Part shown: positions 22,983 to 33,905 of the stretch, in pieces
How the letters are laid out: each line of letters starts with the position of its first letter
How positions within the stretch are numbered: the first letter of the stretch is position 1
NCBI GenBank assembly: GCA_002224055.1
Contig: AZLU01000011.1
Span: 18,501-82,500, forward strand
From: Pezizomycotina sp. ARF18
Taxonomy: Eukaryota > Ascomycota
Length of the DNA: 64,000 bases
Direction of reading: 5' to 3'
Notes under the pieces: generated by a model
Told to the model about the DNA's origin: nothing
The model's input: the letters and a program-made list of their open reading frames with translations, nothing else
Databases searched by the model: none
Made by a program: the position numbers and the translations under genes

Positions 22983-24337
22983 TCTTTCTGAGCATATATC
23001 GTTTGCTCTTACTGATTGCTTTACTACACTAGTCATGTAATCATTTCCGGTAAATTCCTAGTATTTAATCTTTTTTTCTCGTTCTGCTAACCGATAAAAC
23101 CTCCGGTAGAAGAAATCTGTCCTGGAGAATTCGTACAGAGAAAGATGCTAAATTATAAACTGGCATGTTAATTCTCAATAACAAATACAGCTGTCTTATT
23201 AGAACCAAGAGAATTGGCGAAGGGTACGAGTAGCGGCCGCTAATGAGAATTTTACCATGCTACAATGTATAAACAGGAAATTTAGTGGCAGAACGATTCA
23301 CACCCTTTTACCTTGAGATACGGCTCGTGCTAAAGAGTCCGGGGGAAACAAGCAATAGAGGTACGCAGAGGCTTGCTGAGCCTGGATTAGTAAAGGAGGT
23401 AAAAATATATACCATTTAATTTGATCTATCAAGGCGTCTTTTACAATATTATGATGGTCATGCAGTTGGCAGATGTGGCACCGATTTGCAGGATGGTTCG
23501 CATCTCAGAAACAAAACGGGCTTCGACGACGGTTAAATTAGCCATTAAATTAGCGAAAGATGAAGTGCGGAACTATCTCGCAGGTCCAATCGGTCTTTTA
23601 AAAGTCCGATCGCAAAACATTGCTTTAATCATCACATTTACGAGCTTCGCTTTCTAGCCAAAATCCTTTAGATTTATATTTATAAGTTGGAGTGGACGTC
23701 TTGATACCTTCCTAAATGGTTTCGCGTTTCCACGCTCCGGAGACAAAAAAAGCTATTTCTGTTCTGCGAAAGAAATGTTCCTTCGCTCAATAAAATACGA
23801 AAATAATAAGGTACTGGGGCTTCCGTTGTACAAATCGTGTGATGTGTCAATATTACCAGAAACAAGTGCCATAAAATTTGTTTTACCGACCGCGACCGCG
23901 ACCAGTCATAGATTGCAATCGATTGTTGAGCTCTTCATTGCGAACGGATTAAGCTCCGTTCGTTGAAAATGGATGAGGGAAATATCTAGGAGTAGTCACT
24001 ATGTGTCTCGATTACTCCTTCGACTGGGTCTTCTGAATTATTTCACAGTCATCTCGTCGCAATTTATGCCAAAGGATTGCTTCAATCCGATAACAAAAGC
24101 CCTCGCCCCACAACGTGTGAGACCTTTCGCCGTCGATATCGGCTTATAGACTCACTCAGACCACACAGACAGCGATAACCCCGGTACGCAAGGCTGAACA
24201 TGATGCGTAATCCTTTCTAACGAGATGCAAACCAAGACTATAAATAAAGCTGTTTTTCTTGGGTTATAACTAGTTGCCTAGTTTAAAGCTCCTTACGCTC
24301 TTTGCTATAAGTTCCCATATTTTTTAATCCAACAAAT
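22983..24337. other. 1.35 kb without a supported gene
   Basis: Open frames at 23421-23657 and 23775-23966 have no recognisable features. No repeats or RNA genes were seen. The last 100 bases are the likely promoter of the secreted protein that follows. Confidence 0.4.
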
Positions 24338-24802
24338 ATGCAATTTTCTCTTGCCGTCGTCGCTGCTCTTCTCAGGTATTTTTCCTGCTCTGAAAGGCTC
24401 TGAGTAACCTAAGGAGCGTATAAGACTAATAATTATCCTTTTATCAATTAGCGCCGTCTCTGCTGTCCCAAGCCTCAGATCACCCCGCACCAGAGGTACC
24501 CGCCCAGGGAGGCCAAGATGACACCTGCCGGCGTCTAAGACTATTACGAGCGGATTTATGCCATGCCCGATGATCAGTGTGCATCGCCGATCGATGGACC
24601 CTGTACTCCTCTGAAGACTGTTACTGGTAAGTTAGAAGTTTTCTCCGGCCTTACCGGGTTTTCTATTCGCTAATAAGCTCGATACAGTCTGGGAACACTA
24701 CAGCTGCCAAAGGAAACCTCCCACAACGACCACCGTCCGCCACCTTGCCCACCCAACGGTTGCAGCTGCCCTAAAGCTACGGTTACCGCCTTCAAGCACT
24801 AA
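24338..24802 (+). pseudogene. small secreted Cys-rich protein, three exons, frameshifted
   Basis: Exon 1 (24338-24375) and the start of exon 2 (from 24452) encode a signal peptide, MQFSLAVVAALLSAVSA, with the first intron inside it. Exon 2 later reads YYERIYAMPDDQCASP and IDGPCTPLKTVT. The second intron is 24627-24687 (GTAAG...GCTAAT...CAG). Exon 3 reads VWEHYSCQRKPPTTTTV, then after a one-base shift PPCPPNGCSCPKATVTAF and TAA. The mature protein would be about 85-95 residues with at least seven Cys. Both introns have textbook sites, which makes the gene model strong. Two or three frame corrections are needed (near 24500-24545 and 24735). No domain is recognised. Secretion plus small size makes it an effector-like candidate. 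Confidence 0.6.
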
Positions 24803-25082
24803 GAGAGAAGATAGTGCCTTGGTAGAGGTTTGCTTATTGCTTCGGTGAACTTAGCAGACAGATCTTGTACAGTAAAAAGAAAATTGCAGCATTTACAAGG
24901 AGGATTGGCAAAAGTTTACATCGTGTGCTCTAGAACTTTTTTTCTTTTCTCTTCTTTCCTTTCTTTCTTTCTTTTTTTGGATTTAGCTTTTAGACAAGTT
25001 TTCCGAAAGGTACCAGAACCAGTTTTGTAACATGAGCATTCTCCAGCAGTACCACTATCATTAATTTTTATAAACTATAGAG

Positions 25083-25640
25083 ATGAATAATAGTGTAGTA
25101 GGTGAAACTGAATTACTAGTACTATTGCAAGAGCTGGTGGAGTTATTCCGAAATATTCGGCGAGAGCTGCCAGCCGAGCGATAGTTGGAAGTTCCAAAAT
25201 CTTGAAACTTTGCTAATTCTGCAAGATATAAAAGTTACACCGATGTTTAGTGCCTTGAGCAGCATATTGAGACACGCTAAAAGGCTAGAATTTATCAAGC
25301 TCCAGGTGTCCAATTCCGTGGAGCTTGATGAAGCTATGCCTTTCATACTGTCTTCACTCGCTGTCTCGCCGCTTTACGATTTCTAAACCTGAGGCAAATT
25401 ATCCTGGACAACTCCTTCATCGGTATGGCGGAAGCATTTTGGTCTCGCGCCTGGTGATATTACGGAGATATCTTGACTAGAATCTGTCCCAAATCACTCG
25501 TTTCCGTATGGAGTACCATCCTATCGCAACGAAGAGGACAAACCTAAACATAGGTCCAAAGACCTACGAAGATTCGAAAATTGGTTGAGTTTGATCCTGG
25601 TGGATACAAATTTCCAACGGTTAGTTATATTTAGTAATTT
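25083..25640 (+). pseudogene. family B, copy B2, internally deleted
   Basis: It begins MNNSVVGETELLVLLQELVE, then shifts frame to WKFQNLETLLILQDIKV and SALSSILRHAKRLEFIKLQ. Another shift gives FTRCLAALRFLNLRQIIL and SFIGMAEAFW, which equal the family-B core (FVARCLACFRFPKLKSL in B3). The sequence then jumps to the C-terminal signature PSYRNEEDKPKHRSKDLRRF and ENW. The roughly 150 residues between core and signature in other copies are missing, and no F-box is seen. It is a truncated relic, placed 550 bases before copy B3 in the same orientation. Confidence 0.55.
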
Positions 25641-26189
25641 ATTGGTTTCTTATCCACACGCTGCTGATAAGTTCTTGATAATGATACTTGAGTTTATACA
25701 TGTCGCAGATTTTATCCTAATATCTCTCCAGCCTTCTCATCGCAAGACTAATAGGGGCCTTGTGCAGGTCATAGCCTACGAGCACGATTTTGCCACCTGT
25801 TATAAATTCTCAACGTTTTACCAAACAACCCCAGGTCATGCCAACCCGATGTCTTCAGCATCTGCTTTGCCGAAGACGCGGCTAATGTTTGGCCTTAGGC
25901 AGTGGAGCTTGATAATAATATAAATTCCCTGGAACCTCATTTTAGTTCCCCAATAGTATTGGCCACTCGTCCAGAGTTTCCCTATGCGGTCGGAGAGCAG
26001 ATTCCTCGAATAGTTATCATCTTCAACTGCTCCCAATTATCCGGACGAATATATAACTTCAAATTGGATTACGTTTAGTTAATTAAACCGATGGCAGAAC
26101 GATGGCACTCCGTATCTACCAGCGGAGCTTATACTCAGGGTAAGGAAGCACCACATTGATACCACGTAATACGATAACTAGCAACTTAT
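25641..26189. other. intergenic between copies B2 and B3
   Basis: A 112-residue open frame here overlaps the end of B2 and has no recognisable protein features. Nothing else is seen. Confidence 0.4.
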
Positions 26190-27538
26190 AAAGTATTCAT
26201 GTTTACCTCTGACGCCGGGTTCACCTGAAAAGGTCCTGGAAATAGCCACCCCAAAGACATGTACGAATGGTCTCAATGTAGGGCTAAGAAGAATTTCTTT
26301 TGACACTTTGTCGTACCAGTCGCCTCTGCTGCTTGTTCGCAAGGAAGGAGCTGTATAGCAAACTCGCCATACCCGTGATTCCTCAGCTGCTACGCGAAGA
26401 TGCGGAATTTCTGAGGCCAGTCGCACATCGGATGCAATGTCAAAAAGTTGTATTTAATGCTTTACGATGAGATGGATGAGGACGACTATGGATTCAAGGC
26501 ATCTGACGCATATTTGGCGAAATATCCAAACGGACGACCACGACGCGCTGTGAACTATGAGGCACCCATTGGTAACCACGAGATTGCGGCACGTCAAACT
26601 GTGAAGCAGGGTAAGCCGTTGGCGTGATAAACTAAGTTAAGCTTGAGTTCGTGACTGAGGAAAGCTAACAAAGAATTTGCAGGCACCAACTTATCATTTT
26701 TGACTGCCGATATCGCGATTCACCTGGGTAATATCAGGAAGGACTGCCACGAACTAGAGTGGTTGAAGCTCAAAACCACCGCGGCCATCGATATCGACAA
26801 GGCTACTAGTTTCAATGGCTTTGTTGCTCGTTGCCTCGCTTGCTTTCGCTTTCCGAAGCTCAAATCGCTGTGATGGGAAATGGCTCTATTGGGATGGCCA
26901 GTGCTGTTTAGGGTCCCGATCGAGTGATAGGCAGGGGTTATATGGACGAAAACTTTTCCCAAATCACTTCTTTCCGAACCGACATAGATATCTAACAACA
27001 ACGGATCCAAGCCGAGGCACGAATCACGAGATCTAAGACTTTTCAAGGAATAGTTGAGCAAACTTCCATTGGCTAAACTAAACTTAGGCAGGTTCGAAGG
27101 CTACGAGTGTTCTCCGCTGCATGTCGGTCGATTTCGGAGCATCATGGGGTTGCAGACGCTCGATCTCTCCAGCTTGAACATAGAAGACAGTCTTTCAGAT
27201 GTTCTGACAGCCTTGCCGCTGCTGTCTAAAGTAGCCATATCGTGGTGCAGGATCGAGCCCGAAGCTGACCGTGGAAAGCTGTGCTCGACACACTTTTTGC
27301 TCGCATACAAGATCTTACATATATACACTTAAGCACTCTAGGCTATGCTTCTGGGCCGGGACGTTACTGCACAGATTGCACTCTTTGCTCACCATACAAT
27401 GAAGACAAGGAGTCTTATGAAAAGTTTCGCGATGCCTCTCTACAACAGTCACTCATCAGGCATGGCCTAAAGGCTTATCTTTGTTACTCCGAAGGATTAG
27501 AGATATGTGAATCAATATACGATGACGAGGACTGGTAG
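26190..27538 (+). pseudogene. family B, copy B3
   Basis: The front reads LPLTPGSPEKVLEIATPK. This joins the F-box end directly to the IA block, without the intron seen in other copies. Then come TLCRTSRLCCLFARKELYSK, LLREDAEFLRPVAH and, one frame over, VKKLYLMLYDEMDED. A good GT-AG intron lies at 26611-26682 with a GCTAAC branch site. Next are LGNIRKDCHELEWLKLK and FVARCLACFRFPKLKSL. After a disrupted stretch comes RLFKE-TAG-LSKLPLAKLNL, where the TAG (27051-27053) replaces the family's conserved Trp. LQTLDLSSLNIEDSLSDVL, LGYASGPGRYCTDCTLC and SPYNEDKESYEKF follow, ending TAG. It is about 400 residues when joined. The stop at a Trp codon points to true decay. Confidence 0.72.
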
Positions 27539-28249
27539 GGGCACTGTCACGAAATCTTAGAAACTTAATGCACTGGTCTTATTTTTCTTCCGGTTTCAGG
27601 ATCGGGTCTCGTTCTTCCGAGTTGTAATAAATTAGGTCTGCGCTACACAGAAATCTACTAATAACCTTGAATTATTCGAGGAACCGGTAAAACCATCTTG
27701 AATCCTTTCTTCTGGAAAGCGATTTGTATTTAAAAACAACTGAGCCCATGGGTGTTTGAAGGAATCACATCAATGCTATTCCAAGTCTATAGTTGTGCAT
27801 TTTTCAACCCATGAGCCTAGGCATGATAATACCAAAATTGGCATGACTGTGTCGTAGCATTGAGAGGTAAGGCTTGACACCCCATCAGACTCCATTACCG
27901 TCTTCGAAATAACGAAGCATTAAACTGTTTGTTGGCGTTTCTAATAGTGTCTGGGCATGAGTTAGACTTATAGAACGAGAGAAACCAAGACACAAACCCA
28001 ATTTTCAACAATCCTGTATTTCTTGTTCTTTTCATTCCAGCGTCCGAAGTCTTCAAACCTACCTCAAGCGTCACGATCTAGAATCTTCTCATTCCGTAGC
28101 TCATACTCCTCCCTGCTAACATTCGCTTGTACTAGTCGAAACTCCTTCAATGGTTCCCCTTACGCTGTTGACATTCGTCGGAACAGATGATTTCTTCCTC
28201 CTTTAGCCATGGAAATCAACGACATCGGGTTTAGGAATTCCTTACCCTA
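27539..28249. other. intergenic, nothing recognised
   Basis: Mixed sequence between the B3 copy and a minus-strand membrane-protein remnant. No gene or repeat is supported. Confidence 0.45.
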
Positions 28250-29290
28250 TATAGCGCACGAATGCTGGGCAAACATGCGCAGGCTAATGCAAATTTGACC
28301 TCCGCGATAGAAGTAAACGACAAGTTGCCACGTGTACGCGCCTGTGTCCGGATCATTCTTTGAGGTCATAATTATGTGAATGCGGTAGATGCATATTATC
28401 CATACCCTATTTTCCGCTGTTAGTATTGGAGGATACAAAGCGTTTCCCAGAGAAGCATGTAAAGGGTCTAAACCGTCCAGGGGAAACTTACAGGGCACCG
28501 AGAGCCATTAATCCCAGAACAGCGAGATGCGTACGATCGAAGAGGTAAAACGAGTTTGACGACGATAGCAACCGGAAGGATTATTCTAAGAGACAGGGTT
28601 ACTTCACCGCTGGTGCCGGGCGGGCAAGGAACGTAGTACAGCATGAGAAATCCGTTACTGTATGAAAAACGCTTATCGCCACGCTCGAGTGAAATTCCAT
28701 CATGTAGCAGCTCCAACTCCCGCCACGGACATTTTGCTCCGGCTTTCAGCCGTCACAATCCCCTTGCATACCGCCCAGAAAGGCGGAATCTGCGCGATGG
28801 TTCCTAGAATACATAACACACGCAATGCTTAGTTCAACCGCCAGAATAGGAGGTTGGGCGAGAGGCTAAGATAGAACATCAGGATAGGAAGCTGCACGAG
28901 CAGATGGCTGACGAGACCGTGCGTCATTCCTCTAATAACGTTCTATTCTGAGTCAGCTTCAAGCCCCGGAATTCCTGGAGTTTGATGGCGGGAATAGCCT
29001 TTGCCAAAGTTCCGGTTATCATAATGTTACTATGCCAATCCAGATGTGGGTATACGCCTAGCGGTTTGCTTTATGTAAAAGTTAGTATTGTTACATTTCC
29101 CATATGACGACGCTTAGTATCGAGACCAGATTTTCTTGAGGATATTTACGCTATGGTACAATCATGAGTAGGCCAACGGCGATGTTGAGAATCTGTGTCC
29201 GTTCGTTTTTAGATTAGTGCCGCGTTATATATATGAACAGCAAGCCTAGTAGCCTAGTATAACCTACCAACGCCCCAAAAACCATCCAGT
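28250..29290 (-). pseudogene. multi-pass membrane protein, strongly decayed
   Basis: Reading right to left, hydrophobic segments recur in different frames: WMVFGALVGYTRLLGLLFIY, RTQILNIAVGLLMIVP, HGLVSHLLVQLPILMFYL, ALRVLCILGTIAQIPPFWAV, and FYLFDRTHLAVLGLMALGAL. The last is followed by a good donor (CTGTAAGTTT, about 28491) and an acceptor after ATACTAACAG (about 28414). The final exon contains RVWIICIYRIHIIMTSKND and GAYTWQLVVYFYRGGQ. In-frame stops and shifts interrupt almost every segment. At least five probable TM helices and one intron are visible. The family is not recognised; small fungal integral-membrane enzymes or transporters are possible. It is more decayed than the neighbouring F-box genes. 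Confidence 0.45.
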
Positions 29291-29343
29291 CGTCAATCCT
29301 CAACCAGACCGGCAATACTTTCCATCTATAAATAGCCTTAAAA

Positions 29344-29710
29344 TTACAAAAATCGTAGAAATGCATTAATGACCAAGATAGCGGCGACGAAAGCTATTAA
29401 AGATCCTACTGAGTCGTGATGATTTAGATTTTGCTTGATGATCTTCTGCGCTTCGGCGATCGTCGTATTGGGACGAATGCGGCGGTGTATACTCCAGCAA
29501 ACCTGTGTCGATTTAAGATCGCAGCATACTGCGGTGTATTGATACAATCCGCGATTGTCTCATTTGGGAACTATCCCATCGTGATCTGGGCAAGGATGCT
29601 GACATAGTAAGTGTCAGGAACCGAAATTTCGAGGAGGAGGACGGGTTCGCCATTTTTCTCTTCCCTTCATGATCAACTATCCTCCTCTTTGATGAAGTTA
29701 CTTCAATCAC
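29344..29710 (-). pseudogene. small protein with C-terminal membrane segment, interrupted
   Basis: Joined frames read NETIADCINTPQYAAILN and RHRFAGVYTAAFV, then NTTIAEAQKIIKQNLNHHD. The protein ends with a hydrophobic segment, VGSLIAFVAAILVINAFLRF, and TAA. The tail-anchor-like end and uniform register support a gene on the minus strand. One TAG at about 29575 and a frame change near 29465 break it. It could also be the 5' part of the membrane-protein remnant to its left, since strand and spacing (about 50 bases) allow that. No family is recognised. Confidence 0.35.
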
Positions 29711-30463
29711 AGCCCAAGAAACGTCTCCAGACTATTTGTGTAACTAAGGATACCAGGGGTAAGGAGGATAAAAAATGGTTCCTAAGGTTTAAGTACCGTC
29801 TGCATTGCGTTCGAAACCCACATCCAACTGTTTATCGATGCAAAGAAAGTTTAGCTAAGTTCAACTAATAACCCACTTGCCCACCTGGGCACACACAAAT
29901 ACGATACTATAGGCCACTTTACAATCAAGATCGACAGGCCCCATTAATTGCCATTAGTTACCTGTCCAATTTTTTTGGTACTAGCACCATGGCTTTTTTT
30001 CTTAGGTGAATAGGGGATTAAATGACGTGGCGGATTTCACAAACCTAAAACCTTTCTCCGCGTTTCGTTTCAGCAAAATCGTGGGACGAAAAATAAGCCA
30101 TCATATTACCGTCATTCGGGACAAGTTCGTTCAGCGTCGAGATTTAGTATAGCCGAGTGGTGGGGACGGCTGGTTGATTGAAAATACTTATCCAGCGACT
30201 ACGCACCATTTCTATTCTGACCGTAAGTTAAAGAATTGAATAAAGGGAGTGATGGGGCCTCGTTCCGCCCCTATAATTCATTCAGTAGGTGATATACTAA
30301 AATTTAGCCTGCGGTGGTTCTAAAAAAAAAAAGCTAGTGAGCATGGTGGAGTGTTATAAAGTTCATCACTCGACCCACGAAGTAAGAAGATCTAATACTT
30401 CGAGCGATGGGAAATCATCATTGCTCAGAGCAGAAGTATAATTCTCCTCCCAATCTTCCTCTT
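29711..30463. other. intergenic, nothing recognised
   Basis: Contains a short A-run at about 30322-30332. No supported frame. The left end of copy B4 may extend slightly into the last bases. Confidence 0.4.
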
Positions 30464-31881
30464 CTACCTCGAACTGCCCAGAATGAACCGGACACACGAT
30501 CCAAGGCGGATTTTGAGAGAACCACGCGCGCATGATTTCGCGCGAATATAACCCTGCTTAAATTCGTGAAAACTGTCGCAATCTTCCGATATGTCGTACA
30601 CAGCGTCCCATAATCGCACCACGCTTCACGACCATCGGAGTATCCGAGATGCGGATCGAGACGTCTTGCAGGAGCGGGAGATTTCCGAGCGCTTTGAAAA
30701 TTTCCGCCCACGTATCCTTCTCGTGAAGTATCAGCACTGCGGTGAGATGAATTTTCTGCAAGACTGTGAAATTTGATAGAGCCTCGGAGAAACCATTATG
30801 AATTTGTGCAATTGTTATAGTAAGAGTCCGAAGTGTACTGAGCGTATTGAATGTCGAGAAGTACATGTACGTCTGCATTTGATTAAGAGGAAACTCGTCG
30901 TATGAAGACAGCCTCTTTAGGGAGAGGGTTTTCAGCGGCAGACGACTTAAGAAACCCTCGAAGTCACGAAGCTTGTGGGCTTATGTTGCGGCCCCCTGGA
31001 ATCCACGATGCCGTTCGAAGACTGAGGCCGAGATATTTGTAGCCGTAGATTTCGTCTAAAAGCGAGAAATCGTGAACTCGCGAGAGGTTCTGGAAGAGAA
31101 GATCGTTCGTGTCTGTCCAGAAGGGCTTTGCGATGCCTAAAGAGTCGACGCCAAAGCCAAGTGCCCTAAGACTGGGAAAATTGACAGCTGAAAGAATGTC
31201 TGCGAGGACCCAGAAGAAAATCTCTCCATGTTCGACTGGAACAGATGTCGTGACAATCACTGAAAGCGAGCGTAATGTCGGCGCACACGATGTCAAGATT
31301 TGGTAGAGATACGGATAAATTTGTTTCATCCGTGAAGGAAAGGGTGGCGCCTCTGTTCGATCTAACAATTGTTCTGAGGGTTGAGGACCCGGAATATCCA
31401 AGTTGCTTAGAGGTTCCGTAAGAACAGTCTCGAGAAGGTCGTCCAAGTTCTCCAGTCTCCTCCGAAACATGAATCGTCCGTCTTCCCGCCTCCTTACCGA
31501 TTCAATTTGCCGGATATCCCGCTTGACCTCGTAAAGCGCGATCTTTAGCGACCGAACGTGTTTGCCATATGAGACTGTCCGAGTATAGCAGCTTCTTCCC
31601 GAAGTAGTCGAGGAATAGCGTCGATAGTTAGTGACTCGAAGCGCTTCGACCTGGCAAACTTGCAAAACAGACGGCTGGTTCGAGAAAACGTGTATAGCAA
31701 ATCGGCGTTCGTATTTCGGCATTCACGGCGGGGCTTCACGCTGGTGCAAAGTTTCCATGCCTGCTCGGCAATCTACGCAACCAAAAAGCTCCGTCAGTTT
31801 CCCAGTAACGAAAGGGATAGAGAATCGGAAGTGGCGACTTACCTGCTCTAAGAGCTCGTTTGGCAGATAAGGTACTGTCAT
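30464..31881 (-). pseudogene. family B, copy B4, nearly complete, frameshifted
   Basis: Exon 1 (31881-31843, 13 codons) reads MTVPYLPNELLEQ. A phase-0 intron (31842-31773; gtaag...tag) separates it from exon 2, IAEQAWKLCTSVKPRR, YTFSRTSRLFCKFARSKRFE. After a one-base shift near 31575 it reads SYGKHVRSLKIALYEVKRD, ILTSCAPTLRSLSVIVTTSV, VLADILSAVNFPSLRALGFG and LFQNLSRVHDFSLLDEIYG. Another shift near 30985 gives RDFEGFLSRLPLKTLSLKRL, TLSTLRTLTITIAQI, DTWAEIFKALGNLPLLQDVS and the C-terminal CTYDISEDCDSFHEF-like signature. Joined length is about 460 residues. The 5' exon and its splice sites are perfect. An SCF adaptor role is inferred from the F-box start. Confidence 0.78.
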
Positions 31882-32378
31882 GATTCTTGACTCTCTCGAT
31901 ATCTGCCGTGACAAAGTTGGCAGGAGCTAGATCAAATTATAAATACCTACTTAAGTGGGGTTCGAAGAGCCAAAATAACGCGCCGAGAATTCGAGGGGAA
32001 AAGGCATGGAAATGGAGGATCGGAGGTGACGCGTCTTAAGCCGGCAAAAGAAAACAAGAAAGTTAACCTTGCTCCGTGTCAAAAGAAGCCAAACTTGAAG
32101 GATGAGGATCAATACTATTATCCTCTCCTCCTAATAACATTTCCATTCAATAAGTCGTGACTATTAGATAGGCTATCGCCGGGTAAACTAACATGATATA
32201 TATTTAGCAACCAAATTTGAACGTTGTGCCATCGTAATCGTCTATCATTCTTGGCCAGTATAGTAGCTGGCATTAATTATCTCCGCAGTTGTGGCTTGAG
32301 TCTGTCGGCTACTTTCTCAAATTTGACACTGGCTCTAAAGGTCTAGAACAAAATTACTATGAGGAAGGCTCTCAACAT
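31882..32378. other. intergenic, with upstream region of B4
   Basis: This is the upstream side of copy B4. It holds an ACGCGT hexamer at 32029-32034, about 150 bases before the B4 start. No gene. Confidence 0.4.
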
Positions 32379-33347
32379 TTAAGTACGAAGCACAAGATGG
32401 CCCCCTTCACAAACTACCTCTGTATCTTTTTCAGGCCTGTGCTGTCCCACGACCCGCTGGACTGCAGATTTCTTTACGAAATCAAAGAAGGCAGCTCTAT
32501 CCTCGCCGTACGGAGAGCACAATGCATGTGATCCTCTAGAAAAGCAAGTGCGGTCCGGCCGCTGTTCAGCCAAATAGTAGTGAACCTGTAATAGCTTAAC
32601 ACCTTCGAGTGGCAAGTCCTTCACAGCCTGGAAGGCCTCGCACCATCCGTCTTCTCGCGGGTTTAGGTATAAAAGCGAAGCTTCAAGCACCATAGCACTC
32701 TGAGAGACGTCACTACCACTGAAAAGCCGGCCTTTATATCCATGGAAGAAAATGTTATGCTGCGTAGGGAGACCGAGTCTAAATCTTTGAGGATCGCGAA
32801 AAGCTTGGCCGTCTCGAGATCTAGTTCTTCTAGCCAAGCTGTGACAAATGGATGTCTTTGTTATTGTAAGAACTATCCCACCTCATAGGAAAAGAGGCAT
32901 AGTTGCTCCGCTGCACCCAAGCGAATATGGCGAATAGACGAGTAATTAAGCCTCAATATGGTTGGCTTGGAAAATAGATGAAAAGGATTCCACAACGGGG
33001 CCGCAAATGAGATTTCATCGGTGATCAATCTCAAGGTATTTAGTCTAGGGAACCTGAAAGTCGACAGAATGCCGAAGACAATGGAATGAAACGCGTACGC
33101 CCGTTGCAAATCAACCTGAACAGCGATCCGGTCGCGCATTTGAGCGTCAAACTTGGGATTCATGGCAACCGCGCTCATCAGCTTTGTAGGATGGATTGAG
33201 GTTTCTCCTGCCCGGCTCGCGGCACGAAAGGTTACGTCGTCGAAAATTTTAGTTAAGGTAACGCGACGGTAACAATTTGCAAAGCGTTATTTGATGAATA
33301 CTCACATTGCCTTTCACTCTCGCGGAAGCACCACAAAGCATTGTACT
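32379..33347 (-). pseudogene. family B, copy B5, 5'-truncated
   Basis: A possible new first exon (MNTAGSTMLCGASARVKGN, donor gtgagt at about 33306) replaces the F-box exon. The recognisable body starts FDDVTFRAASRAGE and continues AFHSIVFGILSTFRFPRLN, TLRLITDEISFAAPLWNPF and LNYSSIRHIRL, to a stop at 32873. One frame over come AWLEELDLETAKLFAILKDL (family Trp kept) and LDSVSLRSITFSSMDIKAG. Back in another frame are GWCEAFQAVKDLPLEGVKLL, VHYYLAEQRPDRTCFSRG and the signature ALCSPYGEDRAAFFDFVKK. The F-box and the 'FARxKLF' block are missing. It is about 300 residues when joined. Confidence 0.65.
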
Positions 33348-33905
33348 ACCAGCGGTATTCATTGAGGGATTCGGTCTATATAGTCTCTTCAGGCTCATTT
33401 TGCCATATCAATGGTCAGGCGTAAGCAAATGAGAAAGACAAATGTACGACCTACCTAGAGCAGGACCTCATTCGGGATCAATACTGCTTTCCCCTTTGAC
33501 ATCTTTTGATAACACGCTGCCTATTTTCCTTTCTAGGGGCTTCTGAACGAGTTCGGAATTACTTACCCGCTCTCTAAACTATTCTTGGCGCGACTCTCCT
33601 TGTTTCGGAGGAGCGCTCGTGAACTCTGCCGTATATTTCCTTTAGTGATCTTAGAGCTAACACCACTTGATACATCTTCTCTCCATTTGGTATTACCATC
33701 CTCAAAGTCTTAATAATATTCTAATTATCATAGCCGAGATTATCAAACGATAATAACATGAACAAGGTTAGCGGTATCATGTAATGTAGGGAGTACTAGA
33801 ATCGGAAAAGAGAAGTTTAGACACCCGCAAAAGAGGTCATGAGCGGAAACAGAGCACCGCTAGGGAACCATTTTTCTCCCTGCAGAGATATTACTGCACG
33901 TGAGT
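33348..33905. other. divergent intergenic between B5 and B6
   Basis: It separates the minus-strand B5 from the plus-strand B6. No gene or clear promoter element was identified. Confidence 0.4.
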
